From: Rhodospirillaceae bacterium
GTDB lineage: Bacteria; Pseudomonadota; Alphaproteobacteria; Rhodospirillales; Rhodospirillaceae
Direction: 5' to 3'
Length of the DNA stretch: 63,701 nt
Assembly: GCA_029245025.1 (NCBI GenBank)
Contig: JAQWQC010000003.1
Span: forward strand, 1 to 63,701
Each line of letters opens with the position of its first letter. Within the stretch, counting starts at the first letter, position 1. Positions 48,920 to 60,645 of this stretch are shown piece after piece. The notes under the pieces were generated by a model. The model saw only the letters and a list, made by a program, of their open reading frames with translations. It searched no databases and had not been told where the DNA came from. A program made the position numbers and the translations under genes.

Positions 48920-50950
48920 TTACTTCTTATTCCGGCGGCGCACGTGGCTCCAGAGCAAGAGCACCACACCCGTCAAAGCTATGATAATGATCCCATAGGG
49001 CGGCTCTTCACTTGGCTCATTCTCGGATTCTATTTTTTGTTCAATTGTGCTTTCAATCGCTTGTTCGGATGTGCTGGCTTGCACTGCAACCAGCTCCTCT
49101 GCGTTATCCGGTGAATCCGGGTCATGCCACCATAAAACCGGGACATCACTTCCTAGACTAAGACCTCTGGCTGGGTGGCGGTCTGGGTGCTTAAGGGTGC
49201 CCCAGAACGCATAGCGTTCTTCAGACGATCCGTATGACAAGAGGCGGTAAAAGTTCCATTGCAGAACACGGTCCAGTGCGCGCACCGTTGTCACGAGTGT
49301 ATCCCTATCTTCTGCGTTGGTGATTTGATCAATCAGCGCATCAACCACCGTATTCTTCACTCCGCTCCAGTTATAACTGCCTGGCTGATCGGCTGATTCC
49401 GAGCCAAAGTACCGGCGCAGCGCTGGCCCCGGAGACAATTGCGACGGCTGGACGTATCCCGCAAGATCAAAATCGAAACCGTTAATCCGGTTGGTATACT
49501 GAGACGTGTCAACAATACGCAGTGTCGCATCAATACCGAGACGCTTTAGGTTTTGCGAGAACGGTAGAAAAACACGCTCTAAACTTGCTTGTACGATTAA
49601 AATTTCAACAGATAACTGCTCACCGGTTTCTTCGTTAATAAGCTTGCCATCAACTTCGTCGTACCCAGCCTCTTCCAGTAATTGCCTTGCCTTAAGCAGG
49701 TTTTCGCGGACATTGCCGCGCCCATCAGTGGTAGGCTGTACATACTCTTGGGTGAACACTTCTGCTGGTAATTGACCTCGAAACGGCTCCAAAATTTTCA
49801 GCTCAGCTGCACTCGGTAAGCCAGTCGCCTCTAATTCTGAGTTTTGCCAGTGACTGCGGAGTCGTTCGTATAGACCGTAAAATAGAGTACGGTTCAGTGA
49901 CTCAAAATCATAGGCGTAGTTAATAGCTTGTCGAACCCGCGGGTCTTTGAATTTATCCCGACGCATATTGAAATTATTATGTTGCACCGTCATGGGAAGG
50001 ATGGTCGGCACGGTTAGTCTTTGAACACGTCCGTCGAGCGCCGCAGGAAAATCATAGCCGGTCGCCCACAACCGAGATGTGACTTCACGACGAAACTCAT
50101 ACACCCCCCTCTTAAAAGCCTCAAACTGCACATTGTCGTCACGGAAGTATTCGACTCTAATGCTATCAAAATTATTCATGCCCCTCGCGATAGGGAGATC
50201 TTGTGCCCAGTAATTTTTGACTCGCTGGTATGCTAAAAAGCGGCCAGGGTCAAAATCTTCAACAACATAGGCTCCGCTAACGACGGGAATATCCATCGAG
50301 CTTTCTTTGAAGTCTCTGTCTTCCCAATACGCCTTTGATAAGACCGGTAAGCCACCAACCGTTAATGGTAGGTCGCGTTGATCCGTAGCGCTAAAATGAA
50401 AAGTCACAGTTCTATCGCCTACGATTTCAACGCGGTCTACATCAGCCCACACAGTCCGGTAAACAGGTGCACCATCAGAAACTAAAATGTTGAATGAGAA
50501 TTCCACGTCCTCTGGAGTTATAGGTGTTCCATCACTGAACCGCGCCTCTGATCTAAGAATAAATGTGGCCGAACTATTGTCTGGCGCCACTTCAACAGTC
50601 TCGCAGACAAAGCAATAGCTTGTAGACGCCTCATCAAGCCCACCACCCATTAAAGAGTCATGCATTACCTCAAGATAGACTGCGATCGTTCCTTTAATGT
50701 TGAAGGAGTTAAACGTATCAAAGGTGAGAAACCGCATATTTGGGACGGTTAGTGTTCCTCCTTTTGGGGCGTCAGGATTGACGTAACCAAAGTGCGTAAA
50801 GTTTGGACCGTACATGGGCTCTCCATGTAAGGCCAAAGCGTGAACAGGCCGCCCGCGCTCAATCGCATGTGCCGTTGGCCCAGAAAACACTAAGACGAAA
50901 AATGCTAGAGCTACTTGAACGGACCAAAGAAGATGATTGCGGGAATTCAC
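48920..50950 (-). CDS. yejA: Peptide-binding protein YejA with C-terminal membrane anchor
   Basis: This 676-aa family 5 binding protein has a Sec signal peptide ending near AHA (residue 29), then [31 protein letters not shown], the YejA hallmark, and [17 protein letters not shown] near 140. Unlike usual soluble YejA, the tail has an acidic/serine linker (residues about 625-650, with [20 protein letters not shown]), then a hydrophobic segment [19 protein letters not shown] and a basic end RRRNKK. That would anchor it in the inner membrane. It starts 13 bases after hisN. Confidence 0.93.
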   Translation of the reverse strand: MNSRNHLLWSVQVALAFFVLVFSGPTAHAIERGRPVHALALHGEPMYGPNFTHFGYVNPDAPKGGTLTVPNMRFLTFDTFNSFNIKGTIAVYLEVMHDSLMGGGLDEASTSYCFVCETVEVAPDNSSATFILRSEARFSDGTPITPEDVEFSFNILVSDGAPVYRTVWADVDRVEIVGDRTVTFHFSATDQRDLPLTVGGLPVLSKAYWEDRDFKESSMDIPVVSGAYVVEDFDPGRFLAYQRVKNYWAQDLPIARGMNNFDSIRVEYFRDDNVQFEAFKRGVYEFRREVTSRLWATGYDFPAALDGRVQRLTVPTILPMTVQHNNFNMRRDKFKDPRVRQAINYAYDFESLNRTLFYGLYERLRSHWQNSELEATGLPSAAELKILEPFRGQLPAEVFTQEYVQPTTDGRGNVRENLLKARQLLEEAGYDEVDGKLINEETGEQLSVEILIVQASLERVFLPFSQNLKRLGIDATLRIVDTSQYTNRINGFDFDLAGYVQPSQLSPGPALRRYFGSESADQPGSYNWSGVKNTVVDALIDQITNAEDRDTLVTTVRALDRVLQWNFYRLLSYGSSEERYAFWGTLKHPDRHPARGLSLGSDVPVLWWHDPDSPDNAEELVAVQASTSEQAIESTIEQKIESENEPSEEPPYGIIIIALTGVVLLLWSHVRRRNKK

Positions 50951-50963
50951 TTCACACTGACTC

Positions 50964-51746
50964 CTATTTTAAAATCTCTATAGCGGCTTCGTGCGTTCGG
51001 CGGTCACCGGTGGCAAGCACTTGGCGCCCTTCGGTGCCAGACAACGCGTTACCCTGCCAGTCGGTCATAACGCCGCCAGAATTTTCAATCACCGGCACCA
51101 TGGCGCCATACTCATAAACACTTAGTTTTTCGCAAGCCATGTCAGTCCAGCCGCTGGCAACCATGCCATAGTGGTAGCAGTCCGTTCCGCCAAATCGGCG
51201 CAACTTCGCGGCCTGAGACAAACGGTCGACACGAGTCAGTTCATCAGTTGAAAAGAAATCTGGCGCCGTAATGTAGACGGACGCTTGATCGAGCCTCGCG
51301 CACGGACGCACCGCCGCGGGCTGGCCATTGAGTGTTGTTGAGTGACCTGCTCCGCCGGCCCATCGATCTTTGAGCACCGGCTGATCGACTAGACCGAACC
51401 AAGGCAAACCATCTTTCAATAAGCCGACAATAGTCGTGAATAGGGGAACACCGTTGATAAAGGAAATCGTACCGTCGATAGGATCAAGCACCCAGATAAA
51501 CTCAGCGTCGTCATTCTCAGCACCGTATTCTTCGCCGATGATTCCGTGATCCGGAAAGGAATCGTTGATCAACCGGCGCAAGGCGGCTTCCGTCTCGCGA
51601 TCCGCGCGCGTGACGGGGCTGTCATCTGACTTGTCTTCGATCGTGAGCGTGGTCCGAAAATACGGAAGGGTAATTTTAGCTGCCACATCTGCAAGAGTGT
51701 GCGCCAAAGCAACGCACGCGTCAGCCTGGGCTTTAACAGAAGACAT
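50964..51746 (-). CDS. hisN: Histidinol-phosphatase, inositol-monophosphatase family
   Basis: This 260-aa Mg-dependent phosphatase shows metal-site motifs GEEYG near residue 67, WVLDPIDGTISFINGVPLF near 82 and the C-terminal ACEKLSVYEYGAMVPVIENSGGVMTDWQG near 205. The pattern fits the HisN branch that removes phosphate from L-histidinol phosphate in histidine synthesis, although inositol monophosphatase-like activity cannot be excluded. It sits 13 bases before yejA and 12 bases after the cytochrome c gene, so all may share one transcript. Confidence 0.85.
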   Translation of the reverse strand: MSSVKAQADACVALAHTLADVAAKITLPYFRTTLTIEDKSDDSPVTRADRETEAALRRLINDSFPDHGIIGEEYGAENDDAEFIWVLDPIDGTISFINGVPLFTTIVGLLKDGLPWFGLVDQPVLKDRWAGGAGHSTTLNGQPAAVRPCARLDQASVYITAPDFFSTDELTRVDRLSQAAKLRRFGGTDCYHYGMVASGWTDMACEKLSVYEYGAMVPVIENSGGVMTDWQGNALSGTEGRQVLATGDRRTHEAAIEILK

Positions 51747-51758
51747 TGAGAAAACTAA

Positions 51759-52409
51759 TTACGGTGTATCCACAGACTCCATAGCGTCCATGACGTCTTC
51801 AACGGCCGCTGCTGTTTCTTCCATAACCTCTTCAACCACATCAAGTACCACTTCGGGTGGGTTCTCAGTTCTGGCCATGAGGAATTTAATAATGCTGGCA
51901 CGGTCTTTGGGTTTGCGCAGCCCAATGAAGGACATGGTACCTTTGGGTGCCACGTGCTTTGGATTTTCGAGATAGGCGTTCAAATTATCGTAGGTCCATA
52001 CGTCTGCGCCTGCGAGAATGGACTCTGAGAGTTTGAAGTCGCCTCGGTCATGGGTTGCCAGCGTCGCGCCAACAATATTGTAAAGGTTAGGTCCTGTACC
52101 ATTTCGCTCACCGGCTTCAAAAGTGTGGCAGGACTGACATTTGCGCGCCACTTTGGCACCGTCATCTACATTGGCAGATGCAAGCAGCGGCTTGATATCT
52201 ACAAGGATATCTTCTTCAACCGAATCGCCCCCACCGGCACCAAAACCTTCTGGCACTTCAATCTCATATCCAAAGGTGGAAACACCCTCATCATCGGGAA
52301 CCAAGAAGTGACTAGCTTCATTGGCCCCAACGGTCAGCCAGATCGCGGCAAAGCCAGCCATCACGGCGGAGTTAGACTTAAACTTGTCGGGTGATGGTTT
52401 TTCGGCCAT
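51759..52409 (-). CDS. Membrane-anchored cytochrome c, CycM-like
   Basis: The protein has 216 aa from ATG 52407-52409; the longer frame to 52559 overlaps the divergent promoter region. An uncleaved N-terminal anchor (residues 14-34, SAVMAGFAAIWLTVGANEAS) is followed by a cytochrome c domain. The haem site is CQSCH near residue 88, then GERNGTGPNLYNIVG. The Met ligand is in KGTMSFIGLRK near 160. It carries electrons between bc1 and oxidase at the periplasmic face, as CycM does. The C-terminal tail of some 35 residues is unusual: acidic, rich in Glu/Val/Ala/Met. Confidence 0.9.
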   Translation of the reverse strand: MAEKPSPDKFKSNSAVMAGFAAIWLTVGANEASHFLVPDDEGVSTFGYEIEVPEGFGAGGGDSVEEDILVDIKPLLASANVDDGAKVARKCQSCHTFEAGERNGTGPNLYNIVGATLATHDRGDFKLSESILAGADVWTYDNLNAYLENPKHVAPKGTMSFIGLRKPKDRASIIKFLMARTENPPEVVLDVVEEVMEETAAAVEDVMDAMESVDTP

Positions 52410-52587
52410 TTTCTGGTCCCCAGCGGGTAATTTTCGCTTTCCCTTAAAGGGTTTAGCGGCGAATCTCAACAGGTATCCTATTTGTGGCTCTATTATCCCA
52501 GTCTCCGTAAAAAAGTGAAGTCTTTCTGCGACTTGGGCTAAAATTGAAGATCGGGCCAAATGTCAGCAGAAAGGGGCGGGAGCCGCT

Positions 52588-53328
52588 ATGACAAAGAACA
52601 AAACATTGGTCGTCATTCCAGCACGATTGGCCTCAATGCGCCTGCCAGACAAACCGCTGGCAATGATCGGCTCCGACCCCATGATTGTGCATGTTTTGCA
52701 GCGGGCCGTCGAAGCTGATGTTGGCCCTGTCATTGTCGCCTGCGGAGACCAAGCGATAGCCGACGCCATTGAAAAAGCTGGTGGCAACGCAGTCATGACA
52801 GATCGAGACCTGCCAAGCGGATCAGACCGAGTGTGGGCGGCTGCTCAGCAGTTCGACCCTGACAGTGAGTACAATTGCATCGTCAACGTCCAAGGGGATC
52901 TCCCGACCTTTGAACCCCGTTTGGTGAAGGCTGCGGTCGACGCCCTTCATGACGGACAGGCTGATATTGGCGCCTTAGTCGCTGAGATTACGGACCCGGC
53001 AGAGACTGACGACCCAAACGTGGTGAAAGTGGCGATCCACTTTCCCGAAGGTCAGACCGTTGCGCCCGCGCTCTACTTCAGCCGCAATCGTATTCCTTCT
53101 GGTGACGGTCCTGCGTTCCACCATATTGGAATCTATGCTTATACCCGCGATGCCTTGAAACGCTTTGTCGCCTTGCCCCCAGCTAGTCTTGAAATTAGAG
53201 AGCGTCTTGAGCAGCTGCGTGCGTTAGCGAACGGCATGCGGATTGCCGCCGGTCTCGTTGACACCATTCCGTTCGGCGTCGATACTGCGGCCGACCTTGA
53301 ACGAGCCAGAATCATTCTGGCTCCTTAG
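52588..53328 (+). CDS. kdsB: CMP-KDO synthetase (3-deoxy-manno-octulosonate cytidylyltransferase)
   Basis: This 246-aa cytosolic enzyme activates KDO with CTP for lipopolysaccharide inner-core synthesis. The N-terminal nucleotide site VVIPARLASMRLPDKPLAMIG is near residue 6, followed by AVMTDRDLPSGSDRVWAA near 70 and NVQGDLPTFEP near 97. HHIGIYAYTRDALKRFVALPPASLE is near 180. All are KdsB signatures. A GGGAG ribosome site is 5 bases before the ATG. It is followed at 19 bases by pheA and is divergent from the cytochrome c gene. Confidence 0.95.
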   Translation: MTKNKTLVVIPARLASMRLPDKPLAMIGSDPMIVHVLQRAVEADVGPVIVACGDQAIADAIEKAGGNAVMTDRDLPSGSDRVWAAAQQFDPDSEYNCIVNVQGDLPTFEPRLVKAAVDALHDGQADIGALVAEITDPAETDDPNVVKVAIHFPEGQTVAPALYFSRNRIPSGDGPAFHHIGIYAYTRDALKRFVALPPASLEIRERLEQLRALANGMRIAAGLVDTIPFGVDTAADLERARIILAP

Positions 53329-53347
53329 CCGGTCGTAAAGCGTACCC

Positions 53348-54223
53348 ATGGCATCGACAACAGACCCGCATAAAACAATCGCCTTTCAAGGTGTGCTTGG
53401 CGCGAACTCGCACATGTCCTGCCAAGCAGCCTACCCGGACATGACACCAATGCCGTGCGCGACATTTGATGAGGCGTTCGCAGCAGTCACCAGTGGAGAT
53501 GCGCTTTACGGTATGATTCCAGTTGAAAATTCAGTGATGGGGCGCATTGCCGATATTCATCACATTCTTCCGGATTCTGACCTTCACATTGTTGCGGAAC
53601 ACTTTCAGCGCGTGAACCATCACTTGCTCGCGGTAACAGGGGCGACGCTGGAAGGTTTGAAAACAGTCGAAAGCCAACTTCCCGCATTATCGCAATGCCG
53701 CGCCTTTATTCACCAACATGGTTTAGGGCAGATCACGGCCGGAGACACCGCGGGTGCCGCCAAAGATGTCGCTGAACGCAATGACCCGACCGTCGGTGCC
53801 ATTGCCTCTTCTCTAGCGGCAGAGATCTATAATTTGGAAACACTCGCGTCTAACATTGAAGACGCTGAGCACAACACCACCCGCTTTATTGTTATGGCCC
53901 GCGACCCTGTGATGCCCCCAAGTGATGGGGGCACTGTGGTCACGTCTTTCGTATTTCGCGTGCGCAGCGTTCCTGCGGCCTTATACAAAGCACTGGGTGG
54001 GTTTGCGACCAATAGCGTCAATATAACCAAGCTTGAGAGTTATCTGGTTGATGGTCATTTTACAGCGGCTCAATTCTATGCCGACGTTGAAGGACATCCG
54101 GATGATGGACCAGTTAAGCTCGCACTAGAGGAGCTGGCGTTCTATTCCAAGGAACTCAAAGTCTTAGGCACCTATCCGGCGCACCCCCATAGGCTTGAAG
54201 CGGCCGCACCACCAGAAGAATAG
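53348..54223 (+). CDS. pheA: Prephenate dehydratase
   Basis: This 291-aa enzyme makes phenylpyruvate from prephenate in phenylalanine synthesis. The catalytic domain begins IAFQGVLGANSHMSCQAAYP near residue 11. The GMIPVENSVMGRIADIHHIL block is near 58, and NTTRFIVMARDPV near 177 contains the catalytic TRF. A C-terminal ACT domain (TSFVFRVRSVPAALYKALGGFATNSVNITKLES) would bind Phe for feedback control; the usual ESRP reads ESYL, seen in many alphaproteobacterial forms. No chorismate mutase domain is fused. It is convergent with nudC, 6 bases away. Confidence 0.95.
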   Translation: MASTTDPHKTIAFQGVLGANSHMSCQAAYPDMTPMPCATFDEAFAAVTSGDALYGMIPVENSVMGRIADIHHILPDSDLHIVAEHFQRVNHHLLAVTGATLEGLKTVESQLPALSQCRAFIHQHGLGQITAGDTAGAAKDVAERNDPTVGAIASSLAAEIYNLETLASNIEDAEHNTTRFIVMARDPVMPPSDGGTVVTSFVFRVRSVPAALYKALGGFATNSVNITKLESYLVDGHFTAAQFYADVEGHPDDGPVKLALEELAFYSKELKVLGTYPAHPHRLEAAAPPEE

Positions 54224-54229
54224 AAGGCC

Positions 54230-55165
54230 CTAAGGCTCTCCTCGCCAATTATCAATCAACATTCGAGCGATGGAATGGCGGTTGGGTAGCTTAGGCCCAG
54301 GTGTGTCTTCACCCATTTCACCGTAGCTGCTTAGCTCTTCCCTACTCACCCAACGAATATCATCAAGTTCATCGTCGTCTGGCTTGAACGCTGTAGTGGA
54401 TGCTTTGGCGGTGAAACCGAGCATAAGAGAAGACGGAAACGGCCAAGGCTGTGATGCATGGTAACGAATATCTGTTACAACGATTCCCGTTTCTTCCTTC
54501 ACTTCACGGGTCACGCACTCTTCAAGAGACTCGCCCGGCTCCACGAACCCGGCAACAATGGAATACATACCATCGGGCCAGCGACTTTGCCGTCCGAGCA
54601 GGCAGCGCATGCCGTCTGGATGTTCAACCAATGTGATAACTGCCGCATCAGTCCTAGGAAAGGCACGATACCCACATGTATCGTTTGTGCAGGTTCGAAT
54701 ATGTCCACCATCTGTTGAAACTGTCGGCGCGCCGCACCGTCCGCAGTGCAAATGGTTTGCGTGCCATAGGACCATGCCACGGGCATAAGCAAGCATTGCA
54801 GCTTGGTCAGCGTCCAGTCCACCGACTCGTGCGTGTAACGGCTCAAACACGCCAGACAAAGGCTTGCAATCTGGCTCATCTTCTCCATGAAGAGCCAACG
54901 CGAACCAAGGTATATCACCTGATAAACCTAGAAAAATGAGATCACTTGTTGACTCACTTAAGGTTCCGGCTTCGTCAATAGAGAGGGCTTTGGCATCCCC
55001 TCCGTCACGGTCAAAGAGATGGTTACCACTCCACACTGGCAGAATACGCGACAAGGTGCTCGTATGAAACTCTTCGATCTCGGCTTGCACCGGTCGCATG
55101 GCGGCGGCGCGATCTAGAGCACCGCCCGTATAGGTTAAACGCCAAACGGAATAAGTATTGCTCAT
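54230..55165 (-). CDS. nudC: NADH pyrophosphatase / deNADding Nudix hydrolase NudC
   Basis: This 311-aa NudC cleaves NAD(H) and can remove NAD caps from RNA. An N-terminal domain precedes a four-cysteine zinc ribbon (CGRCGAP near residue 142, CTNDTCGY near 158) and a Nudix box GFVEPGESLEECVTREVKEETG near 212 that has the full G-x5-E-x7-REUxEExG pattern. It starts 21 bases after rlmH on the same strand and is convergent with pheA. Confidence 0.93.
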   Translation of the reverse strand: MSNTYSVWRLTYTGGALDRAAAMRPVQAEIEEFHTSTLSRILPVWSGNHLFDRDGGDAKALSIDEAGTLSESTSDLIFLGLSGDIPWFALALHGEDEPDCKPLSGVFEPLHARVGGLDADQAAMLAYARGMVLWHANHLHCGRCGAPTVSTDGGHIRTCTNDTCGYRAFPRTDAAVITLVEHPDGMRCLLGRQSRWPDGMYSIVAGFVEPGESLEECVTREVKEETGIVVTDIRYHASQPWPFPSSLMLGFTAKASTTAFKPDDDELDDIRWVSREELSSYGEMGEDTPGPKLPNRHSIARMLIDNWRGEP

Positions 55166-55186
55166 ATGCTTTTTGGCTCGGCCCTT

Positions 55187-55648
55187 CTAGTGCCCACGGT
55201 GATAGGGGTGACCCGTGAGTATGCAATAGGCCCGGTATAGCTGTTCCGTCACCAAAACCCGAGTCAGCATGTGAGGCCATGTCACGGCGCCAAAAGAGAC
55301 GACCAGATCAGCACTCTTTATCAAGCTTTCATCCAGCCCATCAGCACCACCAATAAGCAATGCCACGTTCTGCTCGCCATCATCTCGCCACCCTCCAAGT
55401 CGATCAGCAATGGCTTCGCTGTCCAAAGCTCTGCCCCGCGAGTCTAGACACACCACTTTGGCGCCAGGCGGAATGGCCGCGCTCAATCCTTCTGCCTCTT
55501 TCTTGGTCTGTATTGCGGCATCGCCCTTTCCGCGCACATCAACTTCGCGTATGTCCACGGCCCAAGGTATTCTCTTTATATAATTGTCAATCAGCGACTG
55601 CTCAGGGCCTGACCGCATGCGCCCGACAACGGCGATGACGATTTTCAT
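55187..55648 (-). CDS. rlmH: 23S rRNA (pseudouridine1915-N3)-methyltransferase
   Basis: This 153-aa SPOUT methyltransferase methylates pseudouridine 1915 in helix 69 of 23S rRNA on assembled 70S ribosomes. The N-terminus MKIVIAVVGRMRSGPEQSLIDNYIKR, the SAM-knot LLIGGADGLDESL near residue 102 and the C-terminal RAYCILTGHPYHRGH are all diagnostic. It lies 45 bases downstream of rsfS, the common rsfS-rlmH pairing. Confidence 0.96.
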   Translation of the reverse strand: MKIVIAVVGRMRSGPEQSLIDNYIKRIPWAVDIREVDVRGKGDAAIQTKKEAEGLSAAIPPGAKVVCLDSRGRALDSEAIADRLGGWRDDGEQNVALLIGGADGLDESLIKSADLVVSFGAVTWPHMLTRVLVTEQLYRAYCILTGHPYHRGH

Positions 55649-55693
55649 TGCTCAGACTTTCAAACCGCTTCCGTGACCCAGGTCAATCTATGA

Positions 55694-56083
55694 CTAAGCC
55701 GTCTGGACCGACTGGATACCTTGCCCATCTGTATCTGGGGATAAAGCCCAGATTTTCTCAATGTTATAGAATGCCCGCACTTCAGGCCGGAAGAGATGGA
55801 TAATGATATCGCCAGCGTCGATAAGAACCCAATCACTTTGCGAACGACCTTCCGTCTTTGGCAAAACGCCGAAAGTTTTAAGCTGCTCAACAATGTGCTC
55901 GGTCATAGCGTTAACCAATCTAGCAGAACCGCCAGAAGCAACAATCATTGTGTCTGCGATGGAAGTTTTGCCGACGAGGTTAATTGTGACAACGTCCAGG
56001 GCCTTATCATCCTCGAGCGAGGCTTGGATACATTCGACCATTTGCTCCAGGTCGACCGGAGTATGTGGTGAGTGAATAGTCAA
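55694..56083 (-). CDS. rsfS: Ribosomal silencing factor RsfS
   Basis: About 129 aa if TTG 56081-56083 is used; ATG at 56039-56041 (GGAG three bases upstream) gives a shorter protein. The long frame to 56266 runs through nadD and is rejected. RsfS binds L14 and blocks subunit joining in slow growth. The core ASLEDDKALDVVTINLVGKTSIADTMIVASG, the RLVNAMTEHIVEQL helix and SDWVLIDAGDIIIHLFRPEVRAFYNIEKIW are clear. I prefer TTG because relatives have 15-20 residues before the ASLEDDKA helix. It lies between nadD and rlmH. Confidence 0.93.
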   Translation of the reverse strand: MTIHSPHTPVDLEQMVECIQASLEDDKALDVVTINLVGKTSIADTMIVASGGSARLVNAMTEHIVEQLKTFGVLPKTEGRSQSDWVLIDAGDIIIHLFRPEVRAFYNIEKIWALSPDTDGQGIQSVQTA

Positions 56084-56118
56084 CTCCCGTTTTGGCTCTA
56101 AGCGTGATGAGCAGTTCT

Positions 56119-56736
56119 TCAAGTCGTATCGCCATCGCACCCAGACCGAATTGCGGTCGACGATGCACCGTGCCGCCGTTGCGCCACATACACCCAGCTG
56201 GGCTTTTTCTTCTGCCACAAGGCCATGGGGCGTGAAGCGCGAAGACGGCGGGAGGCAAATCGCCACGATGCCTTCCCAGACAACGCTTTATGAGAATACG
56301 GGGATCGATCAAAAACTGCAACGTGAACCATTTGAAAGATTTCTTGCCACCGGGTCCAACGGTGAATTTGCGCTAGATTGTCTGCTCCCATTAGCCATAC
56401 AAAGCGCGCTTTAGGAAAGCGGGTGCCCAGCACTTCAAGCGTTCCCCAAGTTCGGTCCACATTTAGTGTTTGTTCGAGTTCCGTAACTTTAATCCAAGGA
56501 ACTGTAGCGACCTCTCGAGCGCCAGCTGTGCGATCTGCCAGCGCTGCCATTCCCTCGGTTGGCTTGAGTGGATTCTGCGGACTAACAAGCCACCATACTT
56601 GATCTAATCCTAGCCGCCGCTGCGCGTCGGCGCTGATGTGCAAATGGCCTGCATGGGCCGGGTTAAACGACCCGCCGAGCAGACCAATCTTTATGTTGCG
56701 GTGGTCTCCCCACCGATGAGGCTCAAGCACGATCAA
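56119..56736 (-). CDS. nadD: Nicotinate-nucleotide adenylyltransferase
   Basis: Roughly 205 aa. NadD makes deamido-NAD from nicotinate mononucleotide and ATP. The nucleotidyltransferase motif GLLGGSFNPAHAGHLHIS near residue 18, WWLVSPQNPLK near 48, FVWLMGADNLAQIHRW near 113 and WREI-like WQEIFQM are typical, though the C-terminal ISxTxxR motif is less clear (a GASSTAIRSG block near 190 fits it). Start is TTG 56734-56736 or GTG 56728-56730, 9-15 bases after proA. Neither has a strong Shine-Dalgarno. Confidence 0.92.
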   Translation of the reverse strand: MIVLEPHRWGDHRNIKIGLLGGSFNPAHAGHLHISADAQRRLGLDQVWWLVSPQNPLKPTEGMAALADRTAGAREVATVPWIKVTELEQTLNVDRTWGTLEVLGTRFPKARFVWLMGADNLAQIHRWTRWQEIFQMVHVAVFDRSPYSHKALSGKASWRFASRRLRASRPMALWQKKKPSWVYVAQRRHGASSTAIRSGCDGDTT

Positions 56737-56745
56737 CCAACACCA

Positions 56746-58035
56746 TCAGGGACGCGTGGTGCCGTCGCCACGCACCTTATATTTAAATGTAGTGAGTTGC
56801 TCGACCCCCACCGGACCCCGCGCATGCATTTTACCCGTCGCAATGCCGATTTCTGCGCCCATACCAAATTCACCTCCATCGGCAAACTGCGTTGACGCGT
56901 TATGCATGACGATGGCGCTGGACAGTCCATTCATGAACTGCTCTGCCACCTCATTATCTTCGGTAATAATTGCGTCTGTATGCTCTGAACCATGCCTATT
57001 TATGTGCGCAATTGCCTGGCTGACGCCGTCAACAACCTTCAGTGACACAATAGCATCCAGGTACTCCGCATCCCAATCCTCGTCCTTTGCGGGAACAACT
57101 TTCTCATTGAGCGATTGAACTGCATCGTCCCCTCGGACCTCGCACTCCGCAGCAATAAAATCGTCAAGGATTGGAGGCAAAACCGAGTTTACTACATCCC
57201 TATCGACCAACAATGTTTCCATAGCACCGCAGATGCCGGTGCGGCGCATCTTGGCGTTAAGAGCAACGCGACGGGCTTTATCTGCGTCCGCATCTTTATG
57301 TATGTAAGTGTGACACAAGCCAACTAGGTGTTGAAAAGTAGGCACGCGGCTCTCTCGCATTACACGTTCAGTGAGAGATTTCCCACCACGAGGTACAATG
57401 ACATCTATTGACTCAGTCATCGTCAACATTTTGCCAACGGCCGCGCGATCCGTTGTTGGTACCATTTGAATGCAAGCTGTCGGAAGACCAGCTTCAGAAA
57501 GGCCCTTATGCAAACAAGATAAGATAGCGCGAGAACTGCGAAAGCTTTCGGATCCACCGCGCAGAATGCATGCGTTTCCAGCCTTCAAACAGAGAGCGCC
57601 AGCATCCGCAGTAACATTGGGTCGGGATTCATAGATAACACCGATGACGCCGAGCGGCATGCGCACACGCTCAATCTTGAGACCACTTGGCTGTTCCCAG
57701 GAGGCGATTACTTCGCCGACAGGGTCAGGCAGCGCTGCAATTTCTTCTAAGCCTTTGGCTATGCCTTCGATACGGTCTGCGTTAAGCTCAAGCCGGTCCA
57801 TGAGGGCAGCCGACAGTTCTTTCGCGCGGCCCGCCTCCATGTCGATTTTATTCTCGGCGATAAGGGTCTCGGTGTTTTCTCGCAAAGCTGAGGCCGCCGC
57901 CATAAGCGCTTTGTTCTTCATGTCAGCGGAGGTGCTGGCTAGAACGCGAGATGCAGAAACAGCACCGTGCCCGACCATATCCATGACCGTGCCAATCTCA
58001 TCACCATCCTCTTCAGTCTGTCCGCCGACCGCCAT
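56746..58035 (-). CDS. proA: Gamma-glutamyl phosphate reductase
   Basis: This 429-aa enzyme carries out the second step of proline synthesis, NADPH reduction of glutamyl phosphate. ATG 58033-58035 has AAGGAGG six bases upstream. The Rossmann region [33 protein letters not shown] is near residue 130 and the catalytic-cysteine stretch [15 protein letters not shown] near 267. The C-terminal [30 protein letters not shown] is clear. It follows proB by 66 bases on the same strand. Confidence 0.96.
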   Translation of the reverse strand: MAVGGQTEEDGDEIGTVMDMVGHGAVSASRVLASTSADMKNKALMAAASALRENTETLIAENKIDMEAGRAKELSAALMDRLELNADRIEGIAKGLEEIAALPDPVGEVIASWEQPSGLKIERVRMPLGVIGVIYESRPNVTADAGALCLKAGNACILRGGSESFRSSRAILSCLHKGLSEAGLPTACIQMVPTTDRAAVGKMLTMTESIDVIVPRGGKSLTERVMRESRVPTFQHLVGLCHTYIHKDADADKARRVALNAKMRRTGICGAMETLLVDRDVVNSVLPPILDDFIAAECEVRGDDAVQSLNEKVVPAKDEDWDAEYLDAIVSLKVVDGVSQAIAHINRHGSEHTDAIITEDNEVAEQFMNGLSSAIVMHNASTQFADGGEFGMGAEIGIATGKMHARGPVGVEQLTTFKYKVRGDGTTRP

Positions 58036-58101
58036 GACGCGCCTCCTTCACTATGCCGATCCAATCAGAGATCTGACATCTGTTGTCATTATACTTTAGA
58101 T

Positions 58102-60287
<2,186 letters not shown>

Positions 60288-60311
60288 TTACCGTCAATAA
60301 ACAAAGAAAAA

Positions 60312-60333
60312 GGGGAATGGACGTCCATTCCCC
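60312..60333 (-). terminator. Intrinsic terminator after rplU-rpmA
   Basis: A perfect 22-base palindrome (GGGGAATGGAC / GTCCATTCCCC) lies 43 bases after the rpmA stop. On the minus transcript it is followed by a T-rich run (TTTTTCTTTG). This should end the ribosomal transcript before obgE, so obgE needs its own promoter or read-through. Confidence 0.85.
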
Positions 60334-60376
60334 TCGCATAACTTTGTGTGGTGACGGAACGTCGCAGTTAAGTACG

Positions 60377-60634
60377 TTAGCTCACTGGGTCAACGGAAAC
60401 GAAGACGCGACCTTTATGCCCTTTACGGAAATTAACTTTCCCTTCCGTCAAAGCAAAGATGGTGAAATCGCGACCCAAGCCAACGTTCTCGCCTGGGTGC
60501 CACTTGGTGCCGCACTGACGAATAATAATATTGCCGGGAATAACGTCTTCTCCGCCAAATTTCTTCACGCCCAAACGCTTGCCCGCTGAGTCACGGCCGT
60601 TCCGGGAACTACCACCTGATTTTTTATGCGCCAT
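60377..60634 (-). CDS. rpmA: 50S ribosomal protein L27
   Basis: This 85-aa protein starts [22 protein letters not shown], followed by [27 protein letters not shown] and KGHKGRVFV, all L27 signatures. The N-terminal tail reaches the peptidyl-transferase centre. It starts 11 bases after rplU and is closed by the palindromic terminator. Confidence 0.97.
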   Translation of the reverse strand: MAHKKSGGSSRNGRDSAGKRLGVKKFGGEDVIPGNIIIRQCGTKWHPGENVGLGRDFTIFALTEGKVNFRKGHKGRVFVSVDPVS

Positions 60635-60645
60635 GAACCCGTATC

